The position numbers and the translations under genes are program-made. A stretch of 64,000 bases of DNA from contig NC_066266.1 in NCBI RefSeq assembly GCF_905404315.1, forward strand, positions 3,355,501 to 3,419,500, given 5' to 3'. The notes under the pieces are model-generated. The model did not search any database. It saw only the letters and a program-made list of their open reading frames with translations, and had not been told where the DNA came from. Below are positions 21,917 to 35,300 of this stretch, in pieces; position 1 is the first letter of the stretch, and each line of letters starts with the position of its first letter. This DNA comes from Leptidea sinapis (taxonomy: Eukaryota; Arthropoda; Insecta; Lepidoptera; Pieridae).

Positions 21917-22229
21917 TAACCAGTGGGAGGCTTCTTTGCACAGGATGCCGGCTAGATTATGGGTACCAAAACGGCGCCTATTTCTGCCTTGAAGCAGCTA
22001 TGTGTAAGCATTACTGTGCTTCGGTCTGAAGGGCGCCGTAGCTGGTGAAATTACTGGGCAAATGAGACTTAACATCTTGTCTCAAGGTGACAAGCGCAGT
22101 TGTAGTGCTATTCAGAATTTTAGGGCTTTTTCAAGAATCCTGATTGGTACTGAATTTTAATGGGAAGGGCGCATCAATTACCATCAGTTGAACGTCCTGC
22201 TCATCTTGTCACTTATTTTCATAAAAAAA
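21917..22229 (+). repeat. SINE-like family A, copy 8 (full length)
   Basis: TAACCAGTGGGAGGCTTC to TTTTCATAAAAAAAT. The hairpin right arm is decayed (CCTGATTGGTAC). Confidence 0.85.
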
Positions 22230-22378
22230 TTGAAATTTTCAAACAAACATTTTAACATATTTTTTTATCACCCTTACGTGGTCGCATGAGACGGCACTCT
22301 AGCGCGCGGCTACTAGATATTCTACAGGTTGCTCCGAAATGATATCATGGAAAAATTATTTATTTTGTTCAATTATAT

Positions 22379-22480
22379 ATTTTTTTTATGAAAATATGGG
22401 ACAAGATGAGCCCGACGTTCAGCCGATGCAGATGGTAATCGATACGTTCTGCCCAATACAATGTAGTGCCGCTCAGGATT
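22379..22480 (-). repeat. SINE-like family A, copy 9 (truncated)
   Basis: Only the 3' 100 bp remain (ATGAAAATATGGGACAAGATG to GCCGCTCAGGATT). Confidence 0.7.
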
Positions 22481-22844
22481 CAATATCTTTCATTTTTTTT
22501 ATGGGAACGTAGTTTCTACCCGTGTGTTTATTTTATTTCGCTATTGTAGCAAAACACTGTATACATACAAATACATTTAGAAAATAAAAGAAAAATTATA
22601 AGAAAAGTCTTTAATATACACTTATATACTAAGTTACGTTTTGTACAGACTATCTTAACTTAAATCTAATAATGCTTGAAGTTAATTTTCGTTTCCTTGC
22701 CAAGTGAGTTTAAATAGGAAGTGACCATTTTGTGGCAAATCATAATGATGTACGGGAAACGCACACTCTTACTGCACATAATCAGTTAATACTGGAAATA
22801 TATAGCACATTGTTCACCAATTTTATTTACTCCTACGACCAATA

Positions 22845-23135
22845 ACGTTCTATACATATTGACAAATCGCGTCGTATAGAAACAATCCCGAAATGTCACA
22901 AACTACACCATATAAGCTTCGATTGTTATATACATTGCCGCATTTATCCCAGTTGTTTAAAGTATTCTTGGTCAATAAGCAGCAATGTAAAACATTTATT
23001 CAGCTCAGGATTGATTCGAACAGTGACATTTGACACACGACTAAGGAGAAAAGTGTGCTTACATTGTGCTATAAAGTGTATTACAGTTCCGCTATCAGAC
23101 TGTGAATGATATGTCCTTACATGTGTACATAGCTC
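22845..23135. repeat. Repeat L, inverted partner of 15020-15345
   Basis: See 15020-15345. This copy sits just beyond the 3' end of the cuticle gene. Confidence 0.6.
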
Positions 23136-23222
23136 GAAACGTAACTATTCTATGGAATTATGTATTTTCTGTAGTTTGAACGTGTTTTCTATTTTTTGTT
23201 CATGAACAATTAATGTTCGTCA

Positions 23223-23228
23223 TTTATT
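23223..23228 (-). promoter_or_regulatory. Poly(A) signal of cuticle gene
   Basis: AATAAA on the minus strand, about 100 bases after the stop codon. Confidence 0.5.
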
Positions 23229-23326
23229 ATCTGAGCATGTAAACCGGCGCATTTCAGTAAGTTTTAAAAATAATCATATGTTTTTTTTTCACTGATAAAT
23301 TTACAAATGCCGTAAATTTATCATCT

Positions 23327-26300
23327 TCACTGGAATGGAGATCCGTATGAAGGTCTTGGTGGTTGGAGACCGGAATGAAATCCGGACGACGATCCGGTAT
23401 AATCTGGTGGGTTGTAGTTATAACCTGAAAATAAAGAAACGAATGATAAAAAAAAGTGTGTGTGTAGTTATGTATGCACGCAAGAAGTTAAACTTCTTTG
23501 GCCTAATAAAGCAAAAATCATTAAAATTATTTATTCCTCCTGCTACTCTACGTTTTTAGAAAAAACAATGTAAAAATCTTGCAATGATGGCTGTGACAAT
23601 TAATTATTAAATAATGAATACGGCTGTATGGGCTTGAACCCTTTGCCTGTCCTAATACTGGACGAAGAAACCAAAAAAAAAAAATAATGTATGACGCAAA
23701 CGTCAGAAAATTTTAGGAACCAACTTCAACCTGTTACTTTTGTGTTAGTTATACGCGCGCATCTAAATTTCACTCTCATATTTTTTTCATAACGCGCCTA
23801 AAGAAGCATAACTTTAAAAGCTGTTTATTAATTAGAGATGACTTTGCAAATGTATGGAAAATGTCAAAAGCAACTTCCAATATTTCGAGTTTAGTGATAT
23901 TCACAGCTATCGCTAATATAGTTTGCGTTCTAGACGATCCACAAATTACCCTTCTATATGCCTATGGAGTAAAGCTATCTAAAGCTTTCTATAGAGATTT
24001 TTTTATGGAAAAAGAGGACAAATGAGCGTACAGATGTTAAATGATCACCGCTGCCCACATTCTCCTGCAACACCAGGCGAATCACAGGAGCGTTGACGGA
24101 ACGTGTACGCGCTTCTTTTGAAGGTACCCATGTCGTATCGTCCCGAAAACACCGCACAAGGAAGCTCATTCCACAACTTTGTAGTACGTGGAAGAAAGCT
24201 CCTTGAAAACCGCACTGTGGAGGACCGCCACACATCCAGATGGTGGGGATGATATCCTTACATGTGGCGAGTCGTACGAAAGTGGAATTCGGCGGCAAGA
24301 ATCAGGTTAAACAGCTCTTCGGAACACTCCCCGTGATAAATACGGTGGAAGACATAATATATATCTAGAGTCATTATTTTTTAGTTATGCATTAGTGTAA
24401 TCAACTAAATGCTATCTAAGCGAATCGGCCTTTGTTCACTAGTAGTTCTCAAAAACATATTTAGACTGATGCCAACAACGCAAGACCCTAGCCTAGCAAA
24501 CCTAATCAACACTGACAGATGTTCAGCCCGAATGAATAGTATAATAGCAGTGCAATATGTGTTTCAGTAGTAGAAATTAGGTCTACTAATTACCGTTGTT
24601 GTTATTCTGAGGGTATTGTGCCTCGCCTTCATATCTGACTTCAGCGTGGAAACCGGTACGCCAATCTGCATGATACGACACTGTGGAGATAGATACATTT
24701 AATTTAATTGATATGTTGTTTGTTTTAGAGAAGTTCTCGTGTGTATAAAGAAACCTTTGTGAATTTCGGAAAAAAACACTGCAAAGGTTTATATTAACTC
24801 TATTTACTAGCAGCGGTTTTCAATAACCTATCTATCCTTAGTTTAACTTACTAGATGTAGACAGATCTGTCCTTTTACGTTTACTTACATTACAATAACC
24901 TATCGACATAAAGCATTGGACTATAACTATACTGTACATAACTATGGATAGATAAGATCTTGTCATTAAACGGTGACAGCAAAGTATCCGTAACTAGAGA
25001 TACGTTATTGAAAACGGCCGTAATAGATTACTGTCTTACTAATTAGATTAGTTTCGATTTTAGCGGATTTGTGTAGCTCTACATATATTTTGACTGATCG
25101 AAAAGGCATGTAAAAATGATATCTAATTGTTAAGGTATACAGATAAATGATGAAATAAAATAAAATAAGGGTTCTAATTTGTATTGTGAGCTCATTAAAG
25201 ATTGTCCGCTGATTATTTTTGCCGATGGATAGCGGCGAATGCGCTTGACAACAGCTGTGTGCCTCGTACCATGAAATAAAGTACGCGTGGCCATCAACGA
25301 TGCCTTTCGTACAGATTGCGATGATAATGCTATTTTAAGATGCTTCAAATAATTTATCAACTCAACATATATTGGCTATATTTATAAGTTTCCATCTCTA
25401 TGTAGTTCTTGTAATAGTTTCATAACACAATTTTGTTAAGCTACAGTCAAATTAATTCAATTATATCTTACCGATTTGCGTTCGTCCATCTGGTAGTTGG
25501 ACTCTGTATTCCCCCCGTACCACGTTCCCATCGGACATCTCTCGTCTATCGTAATCATTGCCGCTTTTAGCATCCTTTACCGAGTATCCAAACTCGTAAG
25601 ATTTGGGCTGAAATCATCCAAACAGTAAAATTTCACTAAACTCATAAACAGAAAAATCAGCAAGCCAAATTAACTGTTGTGGTGATACAGACTGACGAAA
25701 CACGCAAGCACTTGTTACTCATCATGATCATCTCGGAAATATGGTAATTAATTACTTATTCGTAAGGATTCGAAGGCATAATCTTAATAATAATAAATCT
25801 TAAACATCTAAATCACAAAATTCGCACAATCTTTATTCAGCTACGTTACCTATGGAAAAAGAGAGAAAGCGAATTTCTACGTATCAGGTACACAAGCCAT
25901 TTTTACACGCATTTTATTAGCTTCACCTGTATGTATTATTCTTTGTAACCGACTTATTTGGGCGCGATTTTGACCCACTTTAAACGGCCATATTTTGTTC
26001 CAACTTCATAGATTTATCGAGGACCGATGACAATACATTAATTTGATAAATGATTAAATTTTTTCAAAAATAAGATATTTTTTAATTTATATAATTTTCA
26101 TCTATCGACGATAAGGAAATGATGTTAATTATATATTTCAACCACTATCTTTAAATGATTTATCTAATATTAGGAAATTTCCGAATACCAAAGAGAATTT
26201 TGCGCTAATTGCGTGTTTTTTAGTCATTTTTTTTAAATTATAATTATATTATAAGAATTGTCGAATATGAGTACCACAGGAGTTATACAAAAATTATTCG

Positions 26301-29300
26301 AATGACTTCACAATCACGTAAATCAACGTAAACGTCAAACGCGTCGAAAACCATCTTACCATCGAAGCTAACCATTATTATCGTGAATGCCGTGAAATTT
26401 AGTAGCGCGTTTCGCCGTGAGATAAACCAACCAAATTAAGAAAGACATTTGTAAAAAAGCAGCTGTCTATCAAAATTAAGGTGGTTATATAATTGTCTAT
26501 GCGAATGTTACGTTGGAATAAAACTTCAAATCAGTATGCTATTGTAGTCTTTGCTTCAAATTTCAAATACCTACCTAGTTGCTGTTAAAGTCCTTCGTTC
26601 TTAAATACATTCGTATCTATTTCTTATTGCTTTTAAATTGTGTTTGAACTCGAATTTTAGATTCGTTTTGATATATCGGTCTAACGAATTTAGTGCTTTT
26701 TAATACTAGAATAAGGGTCTTATGACCTACTGACCAAAAGATATTGTAAAGGAAAGTCAAACAGAAGACCTATGATTTCCCGGGGCGTAACAATACGTAC
26801 GGCCCATGTTAGGTGAGAGGCGATTAAGGGCTTTTCGGTGTGGAAGACCTACGCTGCCGTCCCATGACGACTGCAAAAACTAGAGATGGATTGTGTCTTG
26901 CACTGAGATCTATCGGCAATCGACGGTGTGCTCGCATAGATCTTCTCAACTGAAATTGTATTAACTTATACCGACACAATGTCGTTTGGGTTAATTGGGC
27001 ACCATAGACTATGTGGCGAGATCTGTGCATAATTATACACTAGCGTTTGGTCTGATCCAATTAGCTGAGTCACCCACGCCGCTTCCAGATGTGGATAATA
27101 TGCCTTCCTGACTGGATCTTTTGCTACACTCAGTTAATTACCAGGGCAGGATGCGTGTCTTTCTTGCATGAGACAAATTGAGGCTGTTTAAGCAGCTAAC
27201 TGCAGAAACTTGTTTTGAACTTGTTTTGCGGCGCTGGGCTCAAAGGATCTGTTCTGGAGATATTTAAAAGGCAATTCAACCGTGCCTGCAGATAGCACGA
27301 CATTATCCCGTTCAGAACATGCAAGTTCTGGGCGATGTCGAAAGCTGCTCTTAGAGACTCCTACCAGCCATCCCTGCAGAGGAATATTCATCCAGCTATC
27401 ATGTGAATTTTTTTACTTTAATTCTAATAATTCAGTAGGTACTCCAATACGGTTATTTCATACGCCCTATAATAATATTTATATAATATTAGTGTTATTG
27501 TACTCAATAAAAAACAGTTAGCTCACGATCACGCGAATGTCATATTTTCCGTTGTGTTTGATAAACTTTAACATTTACAGAACAAGAAACCAATGGAGGC
27601 ATTCGATGTTTAAAAATGCGTACCGAATTTTTTATTGACATAGAAAGACAGACGAGCGAACTGTTCACATAATCCTAAATAATCAACGCCGGCCACACAT
27701 TATTGTAACACCGGAGAAATAACCACGAGGTGCATATAATTATATATTAGAATAAATTGCTAATAAGTGCTAAAATCAATACTAAATTATGTAAACAGCC
27801 CTATCTGATCTATTTTATCAAAATTAGTACTTCCTTGTATACAATACGTAATTATTGATATCATCTTGAGTGGATAAAATATTGTTGTCTTTGGTTGGCC
27901 TAACCAATGATTGACCCAAAAATGTTCAAGTTGATAAGGGTGGATTGCCCAACTTAAGACTTAATTCGGCTTCTACCTTGTTGTTGTTTCTTAATAATCT
28001 TATAACAGTGGACTATCAAGCAGTGCATTTTGTTAATTAAATTTTATAGACATAACAACTCTATTACATTTCTGTTTTAATTAAATATTTAGATACTTAC
28101 GTGTTTATCGGAATATGTTTCATATTGAGCTTAGTAATTACCAAGCTGCGAATAAGAATGGGTAAGTTGAGTTTTATTAGTCTATTGAGGATCCCGTTGG
28201 TATGACTATCAGTCTGTTGAGCACCAGCTAGCAGGTTCAAATCCGGAAAGATTTTTATTTATACATCAACAATCATAGGGCTCACTTTATGGTACGATCA
28301 CCTCCATATTAATAACATTAATAATCCCTTCTTATTTAAGTTTTTGTTTACATACAGCACCATGGAGCTTTCTTTCCCTTCAAAAATTTTAATGCCTTCT
28401 CTATTCAAACAGTTTATACAGATTTTAAATAGGTGATTCATATTTTTCATTTTACTGTTATAATTTAGGGCCTCTTTTTGACAAGGACCTCTTTTCAGGG
28501 ACACGATTTTTAACCGTACGGCGTCCGGATAAAAAAACGTGCGGTCTTTAAATGACACGGCTTAACCATGGGTCTAGGCAACGACAAAGTACGGCTTTAG
28601 TTGCGCTTTTTGTAGTTGCTACGATGAAAATTACCGCCACCATCAACATACTCACATAGACTGCCAAATATCAGCCATACACTAACGAAAATATTGCCAT
28701 GCGTAGATGTAGGTATACCGTAGACACCGAACATATGGTGAGGCCTGTGCGAGGCACGTTTATGGTGAAAATAACCATAATGATGGCCAACCTGCACTGA
28801 GGAGAAGGCACTACAAACAAACCTTTAAGAAACTGTGCATAATAAGCATGCATTGAAAATGTTTATATGGACAGGCATAAAAATGTCTATCTTTGATCCC
28901 TAGAATATATGGAGAGTAAAAAATAATTAACTAGGTATAATATTTATATTTTTCTCACTTTGGATATATTTCTTTCAGAAATTATACTGGCGTTGCTACT
29001 TACTTGTGCTGTATTAGTCGAAGGAGGTGTTGTCAAAGAAAATTGTGAAAGTCACAATGAAGTTGAAACTCTGAAAAGCGACCTCGACAGACCTTATCTA
29101 CTTGCAGTTGATTACAGCACTAACACAGTTTATTTTAGTTACAGTCTAAACTTAGACGACGATGTATTTAAAACTGCTTTCGTAAATCTAAACACAAAAG
29201 AATTTGGTGAAGTTGCTGGCATTAATAATGGATTTGCACAAACAGTTGATGAAAAGAATCATGATATATATATCGGGGGTAGCGATGGTGTGTACAAATA

Positions 29301-32300
29301 CAGCCATAATGCGAAAGAAGCTCAATTTCTCAGCCAATTGGGCAATATTTGGACATTATATTTCAAAGACGTTTTATATTACTCAGTTTTTCCGTCACAA
29401 TTCTTGTATACATTTGCTAATGGTGTTTCAGCAAGATTCAAAGACTTGGAAGACACAAAAGTCGATCACTTTATCATTGACAATGATGATATTATGTTTT
29501 ATACAAATTCAACTGGCTTGTATGGGCAAAAGAAAGGAACAAAAGATAGTGTTCTATATAGAGAATATTCTAAAGATGGCGTCAGAGGACTCACTACTGA
29601 TATCAATGGAAATGCTTTCATTTGCATAGCAGATGGTATTTATAAAATTAATAAAGTGAATACAAGTTTAGATAAAGTGCTATCAGTTGATGATGCTTTT
29701 GGTTTGGCGTTTGATAATGAAAATAATATTGTATATTCAGATGCTATGAGATTAGTGCGCGTTAAATCAGTTAAAAGTTGTTGAGTAATAAAAATTATTA
29801 CAAATTACCTTATTATTTTGCTTTCCACACTGTTATATTACCGCAACTTATCCACCCTTTTTTTTTGCAACACCACAATATTTACGTGCCACCAAGATTT
29901 TCGAAAAATCCATCACTCGAACGGTTGGCTCAGTGTAAGAGCACTGGGTCGGAACCCAATTCGAGTCCCACTCGTTCATAATTTTTTCTTACAAATTTAA
30001 TTTAACACCACATTGCACTAGGAAGTGAGGTACTTATATAACATGATGCAGTGGTTTTGAGAAAGGTCAACATAGTTGTGAATTTCACATTCATTCCTTC
30101 CATTTTTATTAATAGTAGCATATGCTACTTCCTATAACATTAGCTGTTTATCAGTAAAATCCGTCAAAATCTATTCAGTCGTTACATGGTATGGTATGAA
30201 TGCATTTAGTACTACGGAAACACAATTTGCATTCATTAAAAAAATGTTGTTAAAGACACCTTGATTTTCTAAATATGTGGCGGACAAAGTAGCGGGACTT
30301 TATCTAGTTATTCATTGAAATATTACAAACAGTCCTACGATCAAGGCAATTATAAGAGATGAGCTGGCATACGACCTCATGATTACAACAATTTTCATAC
30401 TTCTGCCCACTTTAATCTACAGCCAACCATATTTGAACACACCGATCTGATCCCTATTTGCAACTGCATAAGAGTTAAATTCAATCTTATAAGTAAAACG
30501 GACGCAGACGTAAATTACTTTAACCTCACTGAGATAAAAGATGAAATATTAGTCAGTACATGTTTTGTGAAACGTATGGACTTGTTAACACAATGTTTAT
30601 ATCGGCCATTATTTTATCGACTATTCTAACCGTCGATGCAAAATTCAGAATATTTTTAACGGAGAGTCCAATCCAAAAAATCGGCGGAAGACTTTATAAG
30701 CAGGAGTTATTAACGAGCAATTTCAAGGATCCGAAGGAACTTGCATACGACTCGTCAACAAGGAATCTATATTTCATGTATATGGATGATAGTATACAAA
30801 ATTCTGGAAGGGCCTTCATTAATGTTGTTACTAAAGACGCTAAAACAATATCTGGAATACAGAGAAACAAAGCAACAGCTGTAGATGCTGAAAACGGAGA
30901 CGTATACTTTGGTTCTGATAACGGTCTTTATAAATATGACCCAGTTTCAAATGAAGCAATCAATGTTGGATTATACAATATGAATATTTTCAAAATTGTT
31001 ATCAGGAATAATGAAATGTACATCATTGATGCGAACAATCATATGATTTATAAGATTTTTAATTTAGGAACACAGGCGGTAAGAGTTGGAGATATGAAAA
31101 CTGTGATGGAATTTGATGTTGATTTTAATAAGAATATACATTTCGTGACGATGTGCGGCGTTTTTTGTGCAATATCTGGTGGCGAAGTTATTAAGAATAA
31201 AGATTTGAGTGTGGTTTATCATTTTATTAGTGACGAATTGAAAACATTCGGTGTCAGTGATGATGGTTTATATGAAATAGATTGTATAAACGGAACAGCG
31301 AAGAAAGTGGCCAAACTATTCTTTTTTCCAAAAAGTATAATATTTGGTGATTATGGTGATATATTCTATAGTGTCGAAGATAATATTTATAGGTTGAAGC
31401 CAATTAATACATATCATGTTTATAATATAAAACGTAAGAATACTTAATATATTAAAGATTTTCAGCCTTACAAATAAACATGTTATAATATACCTGATAA
31501 TAAACAAAGATTATGCAAAATATTTATTATATCGTTGAAAACAATGTCAACACAATGATACTTCTGAAGATTTCCGTATGTCAGGCAGCCTTGAAAATGA
31601 ACGCGGGACCCCTTAACCATCCAAATAAACCAATCATAACCAAAATATGTAAACATATTTCATATTCTTGGTTTTTGGTATTGGTAAAGGGCTCCTGTTT
31701 CCGCAATTAGACCGCTTAATTGGGTCCATTTTGCGTGCAGTGTTGGCCAGTCATTCCAACCAGCCCAGCTCCTTCCAGAAGTTCAGAACACTCCTGGGGT
31801 GTTCGCAGACTTCCTGGAGCGACCTTGTATTTACTAAGGTTGTTGCCCGTTGGTTGGCCACCCCAGCACATTCCAGGATTACATGAGTGACCGTTTCATC
31901 TTCGGTTAAACAGCCCCTGCACCTAGGACTGTCCGTAACGCCGATTGTAAATGGGTGCTTGTTCAGTGATGTGTGACCGGTTAGGGATATTCTTGGTTTA
32001 TTCTCCGGTATAATTTTATACTAAGTTTATTCATAAGGCTGTTAGTTTTTTAGTCTGATAAGATTCGGAAATAATAAGATTTTGTACTTTTTGATGATAA
32101 TAATAAAAGTAATGCATACCACTTCGTTTTCATGATCGTAGCTGTGGTCATGACCATGGTTTTGATCATGGCCGTGATTTTGACCGTAACCGTTATTTTG
32201 TCCGTGATTATAATTATGACCTTGAGCATGTCCGTTGTAATCAGAACCGGAGAATCCATTGTGTGGTGGTAAGTAGGTGTTCTGTAGAGAATAATCTGGA

Positions 32301-35300
32301 AAAATAAAATGAAGGTATAATATAAAAATAAAATGAGTTTGTTTTAAATCAAAAATTCCCTAAAGTTCTCTAATTCAATTTCAAATATTTTTATTCAAAA
32401 TAGGATGTGACATCACTTATTGAAAGTCAAAAACTACCACCCATTCCAAGACGATGCCTCTGACCTGAGAAGAATGGGCGTAACAAACTCAGCGGGCTTT
32501 TTTTTTTCAAAAAAAATAATTTGACAAAGTAATATTGTACAATTAAACTTATTATTTAATAGCCTGAGGGCGGTCGCACCATTCCCAATCTGTGGTATCA
32601 TTAAGAAAGTCATTTATGTTATAGTTACCTTAACCACATAAACGATTTCTAACAATTATTTTTAATATAATACATTTGTTTTGAACAATTTCTGGGATCT
32701 TGTTGTAAAAGCATATACACCAAACAAAAGACTTACTAACTCGACTTAGCCGAGTAGTAGGCATTACAAGTTTATATTTGTTCCTCGTCTTAACATTATA
32801 ATTACCTACCTCATTCTACCGATCGTCTTTATATTTTGATATTTATATGGATTTGTTTTTAATGAAGCGAGGTCGAGTTGAACTATTAACTTTTACACAA
32901 AACATATGTATTGTTACATTAATGAAAGAAGTAGTAATAAAACAGAATGTTAAGAATTGTAATTTAATGATTATCATTATTAAAATATACGAAAGTTTCA
33001 GTAATAATCCTATTAGAATGGTGTTAGGCCACTGATTAACAGCTGAAAACTCAGTAAAACATGTTTTTTCAGAGACGATATTGGTTTTACGCCATCCAAA
33101 ATCCATTGAGCAAATTTCATGAAAAACATCAAAGTCCTATTCGAAAATTATTCGATTGTACCTAGTTTTTTTAAATGAAAAAAAGGGAAGAGACGAGCAG
33201 GACGTTCAGCTGATGATAATTGATTACACCTTGAGACATAACATGTTAAGTCTCATCTGCCCAGTAATTTCACTGGCTACGGCGCCCTTCAGACCACTAT
33301 TTTACGGTAGAAATAGGTGCCGTTGTGGTACCCATAATCTAGTGCTAAGGAGCCTCCCACTGGTATGTATCCTTTGTATCGCGGGGAGTGTCGCGAAGAG
33401 ATATTTGACCTAATTCCTGCCGCGGATTTCCTTCTCCGGCACCACACTCATAATATACAAATCTATACTACTATATCCATTTCAATACAATTCTACAATT
33501 GTTGAATTTTTTTTGCAGTCTGTCTGTATATGCTTTCATACCTCAAAAATTACTTGCTCTTGATGAACATTGGTGCATAGTTTGATCATGTTTATTATGT
33601 TATCTATATTCTGCCGGCGACTTCATCAGGAAATCTTAAATATTTCGTGATTCCCGGCTCGAAGGACCATGAAAAGGGGTGCACTTAGGGGTAGATATAT
33701 ATATATATATTGGTTGTATGGTAAAAGTATGTATTTACTTAAAGTACTAAATTAATCTATGACACTTGTTAAATAACTATAATTAATGGTTCTATTTGTG
33801 AGTACGCGGATTTCTTATATTAATTGGTTAAAATGGTTACTCGGACCAGTCCTGTAATGGTTATAGACAAATGGTTAATGGTAACTAGGACCGGACCGAT
33901 CAATGGTTACTCGCGGACTGCCTTACTAAAGGCAACACATGGTTATAAGTAATTAATATTATCTACTAAGCAATATTTTTAATATAATGCTGTTCGATGG
34001 ATTTACTTCGAACAGTGATTATATGTACCTTATGTCCTTTCTTAGCCAAGGGTGCATGATTAGCTGTGTACTGGTGGAGGTGTGAATACCATACCAAACA
34101 ACAAGCTGGTACAGTATGAATGTATAATTTGAGTTCTGTTTTGCACTGTTGATTATCTTTTATATGCATAATATATAATAATAATATTGATACACTTTTA
34201 CACAAATTATCTTGCCCAAACTAGGCATTGCCTGTAGTATGGGTACAAGAAAATTATATATTTAATACAATATACTTACTTAAAAATACATATAAACATC
34301 CATGACTCGGAAACAAACGGATTCAAACCCGGGACCTCTAGCTTATTAGTGAGGATCACAAACCATTCGGCTATATGGGTCGTCGTATATACACTTATTG
34401 AGAATTATTTTCAACCTTTTAATCGACTTCAAAAGGGATTCATTATAATCTTTTTTATGTTTTTCAAGTGATAACTTTTTATACGTAAGCCGCTTCGTAA
34501 CGTAACGCGTTGCGGCGCCGGTCGGTCTGACTTCCCTTTCTCTCACGGCAGTGGTAGGCAGGCTCCTCTCTCACTCTAACCAATTGTTATTTTTAAAGGA
34601 TTGAATAATAATACTAATTATGTACAAACAGAGTTCTAATTGTAACTGAGGATAAACTAAAATAACATAAGTTTTTCTCAAGATGAACAATTTCAATATT
34701 AAATAGTTCAACGATTTTATGTAATACTAGCTGACCCAGCAAACATTGTATTGCCGATAATAAAATCGCGATACAAAAGTAACTGTTGATCGTAGATGGG
34801 TGAAAATTTGAAGCTGTATGTATTTTTTCATGATGACTCATAATGAAACAAAATAAAAAAAAAATAAAAAAACAATTTTGGCGTGGACCACTCTTAACAT
34901 TTAGGGGAATGAAAAATAGATGTTATCCGATTCTCAGACTTACGCATAAAATGCACTAAAAATTTAATGAGAATCGGTCAAGCCGTTTCGAAGGAGTTTA
35001 ACTACAAACACCGCGACATGAGAATTGTATATATTAGATGGTTTTATACCGAGTGATCGTATTTTTTATGTTTAACTTGGCACCACATCCAACTTATTTT
35101 TTATTTTGTAGTCACCTTCTTTTTAAGTATATTATGAATGTTTGAAGTTGGTAGTTTTCATAATTAATTTAGAAAAAAAAATTGCCTTTACTTGTATTAT
35201 TTTTACTTCATGTTACCGTTTTAAATTTTAACGACTTGCCATTCGACATCATGATACGTTACTCGAACGGTTGGCACAGTTGGAAAGAGCACTCGCACGG

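Noticed and set aside
26790..27400. Open frames on both strands in GC-richer DNA
   Set aside because: No motif that I could name securely, so I did not call it a gene or assign a transposon family.
29204..29629. 141-codon second frame inside OBP1
   Set aside because: It overlaps the OBP1 coding frame, lacks a domain, and has poor codon choice.
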